From assembly GCF_022458985.1 (NCBI RefSeq), contig NC_061790.1:17092397-17156396 (forward strand): DNA of 64,000 nucleotides. Direction: 5' to 3'. The position numbers and the translations under genes were made by a program. The notes under the pieces are model-generated. The model did no database searches. It was not told where the DNA came from and was given only the letters and a program-made list of their open reading frames with translations. This DNA comes from Mugil cephalus (taxonomy: Eukaryota > Chordata > Actinopteri > Mugiliformes > Mugilidae). Positions 57,201-64,000 of this stretch are shown piece by piece; within the stretch, counting starts at the first letter, position 1, and each line of letters begins with the position of its first letter.

Positions 57201-60200
57201 AGCCAAGAGCAGGAATATGGAGAGGGAGTAGAGGAGACATGTGAGGAAGGACAGGAAGTAGAAGAGGAAGAGGAGCAGTGTGAAGAGACTCCAGAGGAGG
57301 AGGAGGTGAAGGTCGAGTGGCCAACAGGAGTACCCCAGGCTTCAGACAAGGACCTGGCCAAACTGTCTCACACAGAAGGGGTAGGGAAACACTTTGCTTT
57401 TGGTTAATCTTCCTTTACACATTGATGATCTCTGTTTTTTTCACTGTTTGTTTGTCTTCCTAGCTTTCTCTGTCTGTCTTGCTGGGTGTTCCCATACTCT
57501 GGGTCCAAGCCCTAAGGACCTGCAGTAGTAGTTTCCCTTGGTGTTCTTGTTCCTGTTTATTTTTGAATAAATTATACAATTATAAGTGCAGTGTAAACAT
57601 AAAATGTCTTAGTATCTCTACTTGGCCTTTCTCCTCCACACTCATCTACCACCTTCTAGATGCATCTTCCTTCCTTCCTTCCTTCCTCTCTCTCTTATCT
57701 GCTTTCACTGTCTATTATCCTTTCCGCCTGCAGAAAATAAGACTATTTGTTTAAACCCTTACATCCTGGCCAGCTCTTTGTCTTTACCGGGTCACGCCTA
57801 AGAAGGATCTCTGTGGTTCTCCTCTGAGATCATTGTCAACTTTTCTGTTAAAGAATCTCCACCCATGTTCACTTGGTGGGGCCTCACGCTTGGGAAGTCT
57901 ACTCTGCCAAATGTGCTAGATTAGTAAGCCAGGGCCTGAGCCAAGATATCATGTCCTGGCTCAAACACAGCTGGAAGGGCCTGGTTCCTCTTAAAGGTGG
58001 GGATGAAAACAGAGTTATTCCAAACAAGCATGCAGGCTAAAGGCCTAACCCGTGGTTTATGTAATCCAGTTGAGGCTGGACTGTGAGCGACCCCTTTCCA
58101 GTGTTGTATCTCAGTGCATGATGGTTTGTATTTTGTGTTGTGTTTTACAAGGAAGGTTGTATTTTGCTAACTTAAATAAGAACCTTAATTAAGAAATAAA
58201 ATGTTAATCCACCAAAATGGAAGGAGGTTCTTCCTCAGGTCTGTTCCAAATCATTTTAATATATGTCAGGGTTCATATACACTGATCAGCCACAACATTA
58301 AAACCACTGACAGGAGAAGTAAACAACATTGACCACCTTGTGACCACCATGTGGACCACCACCATATGGATGGTACGTAGATATGTACCACCCACCTAGA
58401 CCAGACCAGACACACCCACCCCATAACAATGACACTCCTTGATGGCAGCAGCCATCCCCAGCAGGACGCAGCCTGACACAAAACCAGTTCAAGAACAACT
58501 AAAAACACACGAAGAACAGCACAAGGTGTTGACCTTGATCCTTGATCCCAAATTACTAGATCACTAGATCCCAAACTGATCAAGTATCTGTGGGATGAGG
58601 ACCCTCCCCTCAACCCAGAGGACCCAAAGACCCCCACTGTTTCCAGACACCACAGGACACCCTCAAAAGGCCCACTTCCATTCTCTGATGAGTCACAACT
58701 GTTTTGGAGGCACAAGGGAGACGTACACAATATTAGGAAGGTGGTCATAATTTTATGTCTGATCAGTGTATAGGTCCTCAGATTTGGTGGGTTTTTGAAA
58801 GGAATTAAAGGCAGCAAATAACACTGAACAAATGCACAGTACAGTAGCTGTGAAATAGCCATTCAGCCTGACAGCTTTCTGCTCATTCAGTCCTCATCCT
58901 GTGATGTGCTGGAAAAAACTGAGCAGCAGGCAGCAGCATTAGTTTATAGCCTCTATAATACATCACTATTGACAACGTGACATCTTAAAAAGGCCAAACC
59001 GTGTTCTTTCAAAATGTCCTTGAATGGGCTCTGAGAGCTTCAATAAAGCATTAGAAATATTTGAAAGACAGGTTCTTCTGTGGATGAGCCATGTTTTATG
59101 ATGCTTTGAGTGTTTCTGTTCTGTTCTGTCAGGCAGCTCTCCAGCTGGCCTGGAGACTCAGGACTCACAGCCTGTGCTAATACTCATGTGTCAATAGAAC
59201 CATTACTATCTCATTAGATTAGCTAATTTCCCTGTAAATACTGTTGGCTGCATGTTTAGCCATCGCCCTAGTGATGGCAATGTTGGCGTGTCTTGGTTTC
59301 AGATTGAAATGTCTGAAACTACCGGACACACAATTTCCCGGGTATGATTGTGAGGTTGACATTTGTAGCACTGAGAGAAAGACAGGCTTTACAGTGTGCG
59401 TGGCAGACATGATGTACTAATGTGACTCGGTATAGATTCAACTGAATGTGATGACCTACTCACCTCACGGAGTAATTGACCTACAAATTATGACAGCAGA
59501 TGAGGCTGACAGTAAGAGAGATGACTCCATTTCAGTAGTAGCCATACAATCACAACGTGGTTTGTTAACTGTTAGGAAAGGGAAAGGGAAGTAGGGAATA
59601 GTAATAGTAATAATGAAGATAGGGAAATTATAAATTTCAACCCCATAGCCCTATAAAGGGTTAAGAGATTATTAGGGAGGGTGGTTTTTAACACTCTGCT
59701 AGGAATGTCTCTTGATACGAGAGCTTAAACCTCACACAGAGGCTCCATATTGTAATCTGTAACAGTGCCAAGGACTTACAATTACATTTTGGGAGCCATA
59801 TAATCCTGAGCTTGCCCAAATGAAACACATTAATCAGACCTGACACAGAGTATAACTTGTGCTTCTGTTGTTGCACCTGTGCTTCAGAAATGCTGTGTTT
59901 ACTTGTCTCTGCCAAGCCCTGTGGCTAAGCTCCAATGCTAGTTGCTCTATCAACCATTGTTGTTTATCTTTGATGATGCTACTATGTTTTTATTGTCCTT
60001 ATTTAAAGGTAAATCTTCTATTAGTATAGACCCCAGACTGTATTTAAAAGATGGATTTAGCCACAGTGCCCCGAACCCAGAGTCTGATGTTAGGCTGTCA
60101 CTGGAGAGGAGCAAGGGATTAATGGTATTCATAAATAGTCCAACAATTTGTAAAGTTCTTTGTGAACCTTTGTGTACAAATACAAAGCAGAAAATTGCAT

Positions 60201-62026
60201 TTAGAATTCAAAGTTTTTACATTGGATATGAATTGACCCTGGCTTTAGGGCTAAATCTGAATCTGCCATGGGTAGTAGACAGCAACAAAGATACTGTACA
60301 TTATATTTACTAATGACTTGTCGTCAGGGCAACATATACTGTAAATGGATAAGAGTAACACAACCAGTGTTGCCAGATAGGGCGCCTGCGTCCCCACTTG
60401 GGTAAATTTGGGGGGAAAATTCGATTGTGATAATTTAGGAGGTTTTTATAAAAAGAACAAAAACAAAGTGCGTTTACTTTTCCCAAGACTCTTCACTTTT
60501 GTACATGAGTGAACTGAATGTGCTACTTCTTGCCCTACTTTCTGAAGAGTATAGAAGCTCCATATGCCTATAAGTAGAATACACAATGTCATCACATGGT
60601 TTTGAAGTCGCTGTATGTGAGCAGTTGTGGCGGATAATTTCTGTGCTTCCACTGCATTGTTTTTCATGAGATTGCATGAGTCACACGTGGGCCAAAAGCG
60701 GCCCACCAGAGGGTCTAATCTAGCCCGCAATAAATAAAACATTAATTTGCAAAGAGACAAATATTAGTCAGAAATATGAATAGAACACAACACTGAGACC
60801 TATTTCTCAGAGCAGAGAGAAATGTACCCCATTTGCACTTTTTTTTTTTTTTTGAAGGAGAGTTTATTAAATATAAATATTCTCCAATGTACATGCTCTT
60901 CTTTGCACTAAAACAAATAGAAAAATTCTGTAGTTTGTTATTACTAGGTAGGTTATTGTTCTGTTATCTTACTGGTCCGGCCCACTTGAAATGAAATTGG
61001 GCTGAATGTGGTACTTTACCCACTCAGAGTGCTTATGCCATAAGCAATCTGAGTGGGTAAAGTACTAAACAAAGTATCGATCTAATGTTCTGGGGTGTTG
61101 CTTGTGGTTTTTGGAGGGTTTTTGAACGGCTTTTGGTCTGGAAACCATCAGCTGTATCTGGCAACACTGAGCAGACCCACGTTTGACCCTTGGGGAACGC
61201 CCGGAGTAAAATGGGAACATTTCCAACAGCAACAAAGAAGGTTCTGCTGTTGACCCTCATAGAGATAATCGCGCAAGAGCGTCTTTCAGCATTTTAGAAA
61301 AGAAAGGTAGAAATAGTTTGGTAATTGGTCGGAGTTAGTACGTTGTCATTTGGTTTCTTGGTTTCATAATTAAAATTACCAAAAATCAGTTTTCTTTTAA
61401 TATCTGTTAATTCAATGTTTATCCAACACTGGAGGGTGGCCTTATTGTGTGTATCCTAAAGTGTTGTTGTGCTTCAGACAAGAAGTTCTGATTTTCTTTT
61501 CTTTGTGTCTCTTTCAGAACTCCTCCCCAGATGGTCTGGTCTCCATTCTGAAGAGGAGGCGGGCATCGCTGGATGGATTGCCTCCTCTAAACAATATTGG
61601 TATTAAACAGAATGCCAAACGCAAGGTTCGCTTCAGTGAGCCAGAGGACGGCACTGAGCAAGGTACGGCTCAAATGCTAAAGCAATCATGAACAGTGCAC
61701 AACTCTTCTCATTTTTGTGGTACTGGACTGTATATTGATTGAACAAAGGAAGCAGCAGATGTTAAAATGTTTTGTCTATGACTGATGTTCTTAACATTTT
61801 TCATCTTTTACTTGTAGATGAGGTGGGTGGTGATTCCTGCCTGATTCTGCTGTTGCTGTGTCTGGTTACTGTGGTGATCAGCATAGGAGGGACTGCTCTC
61901 TACTGCACCCTGGTGGACACATACTCCAACATTTGCACTGACTTCGCTCACAACGTGGACTTCTACGTCATAAACATACGGAGGTTCTTTGAAGGGCTGG
62001 CACACTGGCTGCCAACCCGGACTTAG
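48184..62026 (+). CDS. cnst: Consortin (connexin sorting protein), complete coding gene
   Basis: Consortin is a trans-Golgi membrane protein that binds connexins and directs them to the cell surface. It is also catalogued as a PP1-binding protein (PPP1R64). Coding exons: 48184-48271, 49516-49625, 51972-52002, 53481-53567, 53672-53783, 54439-54460, 54556-54625, 57118-57380, 61518-61662, 61818-62026. Phases are continuous, 1137 bases, 378 aa. That is about half the human length, the loss being in the disordered middle. Features: a helical hairpin (HSLHQIAEAYSLKEDY, then LQLEKLYHQRLLSNLAALQE), a very acidic Glu-rich stretch, SILK (270-273) and KVRF (297-300) PP1-docking motifs, one transmembrane helix (about 318-339) and a short luminal tail. 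The C-terminal half matches human consortin block by block. The first in-frame ATG (48184) has G at -3 and +4. The intron after 52002 is U12-type. Confidence 0.93.
52003..53480 (+). other. cnst: U12-type intron of cnst
   Basis: The donor is GTATCCTTTC, an exact match to the minor-spliceosome consensus (A/G)TATCCTT. Near the 3' end CCTTTAACT resembles the TTCCTTAAC branch motif, about 15-20 bases before the CAG at 53480. The intron splits a tyrosine codon (T|AT) in the conserved KEDY helix. It also holds one copy of a block repeated in a later intron (52286-52351). Confidence 0.85.
54626..57117 (+). other. cnst: cnst intron containing a Tc1 copy
   Basis: This 2.5-kb intron between cnst coding exons 54556-54625 and 57118-57380 is largely made of the Tc1-like element at 55417-56527. 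The rest shows nothing recognised. Confidence 0.8.
55417..56527 (+). mobile_element. near full-length Tc1-like transposon, inactivated
   Basis: The copy is flanked by TA dinucleotides (55415-55416 and 56528-56529). Its ends start CACTCACTGGCCACTT, and the inverted repeats match over about 29 bases with one mismatch. Transposase parts are read in plus-strand frames: a start near 55545, a central part at 55670-56008 and a later part at 56083-56325. QQDNAPCH and NPIENLW keep the second and third catalytic residues. The first block reads W-S-E-S-R-F instead of W-S-D-E-S-R-F, so the catalytic aspartate codon is deleted. Frameshifts also break the gene. Confidence 0.93.
57665..57687. repeat. (TTCC)n microsatellite
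   Basis: Five to six TTCC units within a pyrimidine-rich part of the cnst intron. Confidence 0.85.
58276..58772. mobile_element. nonautonomous TIR element
   Basis: The left end TATACACTGATCAGCCACAA and the right end (reverse complement TATACACTGATCAGACATAA) form imperfect inverted repeats of about 33 bases, with TATA at both outer borders. The interior (for example CTAATATTGTG read on the minus strand near the right end) is a fish repeat type. The 198-codon minus-strand frame across it is not a gene. Confidence 0.75.
60365..61169. mobile_element. hAT-like element with 15-bp inverted ends
   Basis: CAGTGTTGCCAGATA at 60365-60379 reappears inverted and identical at 61155-61169. Inside, GGCCCACCAGAGGGTCTAAT (about 60699) and GGCCCACTTGAAATGAAATT (about 60979) resemble parts of common hAT-family repeats, so this may be a nest of two elements. 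No matching 8-bp target duplication was found. Confidence 0.5.
61011..61065. repeat. 55-base near-perfect palindrome
   Basis: Two 27-base arms (61011-61037 and 61039-61065), inverted relative to each other with one mismatch, are separated by a single C at 61038. The left arm begins GTACTTTACCCACTCAGA. It lies inside the hAT-like element of the cnst intron. Confidence 0.95.
61518..62026 (+). CDS. cnst: cnst last two coding exons: PP1 motifs and transmembrane tail
   Basis: Exon 61518-61662 encodes NSSPDGLVSILKRRRASLDG and NAKRKVRFSEPEDGTEQ. Exon 61818-62026 encodes DEVGGDSC, a hydrophobic helix (about residues 318-339) and GGTALYCTLVD, then CTDFAHNVDFYVINIRRFFE. This is the consortin C-terminal domain. 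SILK and KVxF spaced by about 23 residues are the classic tandem PP1-docking arrangement and are both kept in the human protein as SILK and RVRF. Confidence 0.95.
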
Positions 62027-63610
62027 ACCCTTTCTTCTGCATCCCAGACAAGCGCTGCCTGGACATTTTATCTGCAGTGGACATAATCTGCAGTTTAGAA
62101 TCAAGACGGTGGTAACAGGACCAGCGTCAAACAGATTCTGCCGTCCACAGAGTTTACAAGTTGATTTCTTCTACGATGGCTGTGTGAACAAAAGAGCCTG
62201 CATTCTTTGTCTCTCTAAGACGTGTGAATTAGATCAAATGGACTAAGATTGATGTATAATTTAACGGGTGCTTAAAGCAACATCAAACAGTAGAGACTGT
62301 CACAATCCACATTTCTTCGCCTAAGATGAAAAACATGATGAAGTGAGCATGTTGTCTGATGATTAAAAAGAATATTCTTTACTACTGTTTGTTAGAGATA
62401 CCAGCCAACGGGGCTCTCTATATTTATATTAAAACGGAAAAAGTAGATGTGTGTATTTGCGTGTCCCTCACAGTTGTAGCAAGTCGTAACTGTGGATAAA
62501 TGTGTCTTATTTGTTGCAGATGATTTTATGTTTAGGCCGTTTTATTTTGGCTTTTACAGAGAGATGCTTTCATTATAATATTAATATAATCATATGTTTG
62601 TGGATATTTTGAATAAGCATTAATGGACCAAATAATCTTTCCTTTTTCATTTTTATTTAATTGCATTAACTGTTGCTCTGTAGATTAGCCATCTATGCTC
62701 ACCCCTTATGCTGTAGGGGTGTGTATTTATGCCAGACACATCATACAGATGTTTGACATCATGAGAAAAGGACGAGGAAATTAAGACTTTATTAGTTTGG
62801 ATAGACCCTGATTACAGATACAGACATGCCTTTATGATCCCTTTAAATGGATCGTTTCATAACTGTTTACCTCAGTGCAGATGTTTTACATTACTCTTAT
62901 CATTTGTCTGATGATAGTATCACCAGACAAATAGAAGCATAATACATTGTGTGATTTCAGTCATCATGGTCATTACTCGGTATGCAATACATGAATTTAA
63001 CATTCACTTCACAAAAGACATTTACCTTAAGTTTATGCTTTTGGTGCTCAATCTTTCCATGTCCATCCTTATGTGTGTTGCTCTATAATTTATGTTCTGC
63101 ATAAGGATTTGTGATAACATCTAGTCTTTTGTTTCAGGTGAACAATTAAAAAGAAAGGACACATTTGGATTGCTCGTGCACACACTGCGTCACGTTAAAA
63201 AAAATGTCATGTTAAAGAAATGATACCAAATGATACAAATGGCTCAAATGATACAACAGAAAGCATACCTATGTATACCACATTTCAGTAGAATGGCGAT
63301 AAATTTGACCAGTGTTCCTTTATCCCTTGGCTTGTACTGAAGTTATTACTTTATCTTTCCTTTTGAGTTCATGGTTATTACAACATTTCAGACGTTACCT
63401 CTGTATTTGCCACTGTGGATACTGTTCAACAACACGTGTTGCATTATGCAATCCACCTTTATATGTTTCGTTATTTATGTTCAGTTGTGTCTACAAAGGA
63501 CTAGAAAAAAAAACTGTTAAATAAGGAACATTGTCATTACGATTTTTCTTTCCTATGCTTGTCCTGTTTTGGAAGAGAAAAAAAATAAATCAATATGTGT
63601 CCCATTTAAT
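62027..63610 (+). other. cnst: cnst 3'UTR
   Basis: No coding sequence after TAG (62024-62026). An AATAAA at 63584-63589 in an A-rich setting is the best end signal, giving a UTR of about 1.6 kb. Confidence 0.65.
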
Positions 63611-64000
63611 AGATTTTTAGTATTTTAGTATATTTGGCCCAGTTAAGTTTGTGTAAGTCCTATACTGACCACTAGATGCCGCTGCGCACCACAGTATCAC
63701 CAACCATTTTCTCTAGAAAGTTCACCCACATACTGCTGCAGTGCTGCAGTTAAGAGTTGACCATAGAAATATATGAATCAGAATGTATGGATCTGGACGG
63801 ATATCGCTATCTGCAGTACATAGGAGATTGACCCACTAGCGTGTCCTGTCCACCATGTTAATACTTAATTTGAAGAAAACATTAAGGCCAGATTAAAGAG
63901 AGTGTATGTATTTAAGCTATAATACATTAATAATATGTTTATAGTGTAGTTTAATGGCTGGTGGAGGGGCCCTGGTTTCCTTTAACAGGTGAACTTTATA
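63611..64000. other. downstream flank, nothing recognised
   Basis: A/T-rich sequence after the cnst end with no gene or repeat that I recognise. Confidence 0.5.

Larger units (their letters stand above)
57381..61517 (+). other. cnst: cnst penultimate large intron
   Basis: A 4.1-kb intron with the second copy of the repeated block (57481-57546), a TTCC repeat (57665-57687), a TIR element (58276-58772) and a hAT-like element with a long palindrome (60365-61169). Remaining parts show no gene. Confidence 0.75.

Noticed and set aside
58266..58862. 198-codon minus-strand open frame
   Set aside because: It spans a TIR repeat element (58276-58772) end to end, has no domain-like pattern, and uses the inverted-repeat sequence as its C-terminus.

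Overview
The window looks like a chromosome segment from a ray-finned fish, probably a percomorph-type teleost. It has spliced genes with vertebrate-like proteins, a lefty 3'UTR with a miR-430-type site, and many Tc1-like, hAT-like and Tx1/L1-like relics. I cannot name the species. Four protein-coding genes are supported by exon-by-exon reading with consistent splice phases: the terminal exon of lefty (+), all coding exons of hnrnpu (-), all coding exons of a kif26b-type atypical kinesin (+), and all coding exons of cnst (consortin, +). From memory, the same neighbours lie on human 1q42-q44 (LEFTY, HNRNPU, KIF26B, CNST), so this is conserved synteny.

Layout. 1-980: last intron, last coding exon and 3'UTR of lefty. 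981-4500: gene-poor space holding at least three decayed DNA-transposon pieces. 4545-15268: hnrnpu on the minus strand, 14 coding exons and 809 codons before the stop, with a long 3'UTR and a hAT relic (8867-10106, perfect 8-bp target duplication) in the intron between coding exons 6 and 7. 15269-17182: spacer between the divergent hnrnpu and kif26b. 17183-39763: kif26b, 15 coding exons, 1958 aa, including one 3.1-kb exon. 39764-43600: kif26b 3' flank. About 43600-63600: cnst, a noncoding first exon and ten coding exons (378 aa), then a 3'UTR ending near an AATAAA at 63584.

The genes are not one pathway. lefty encodes a secreted Nodal antagonist, hnrnpu a nuclear RNA/DNA-binding scaffold, kif26b an atypical non-motile kinesin, and cnst a trans-Golgi connexin-sorting protein with PP1-docking motifs. 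Shared regulation beyond ancient linkage is not evident.

Most notable observations: (1) the kif26b nucleotide-binding loop has lost its P-loop lysine and hydroxyl residue (G-K-S replaced by G-S-W), and its switch II is also eroded, so the motor head is probably a pure scaffold. (2) cnst contains a clear U12-type intron (GTATCCTT donor). (3) An exon-like 132-base island lies just inside the predicted hnrnpu 3' end, with splice-like borders on the opposite strand. (4) A 20-base candidate microexon in hnrnpu would create an immediate stop. (5) A 55-base near-perfect palindrome and a repeated ~65-base block occur in cnst introns. Exon borders were read by eye from GT-AG signals, phase continuity and remembered family sequences; no alignment was run.
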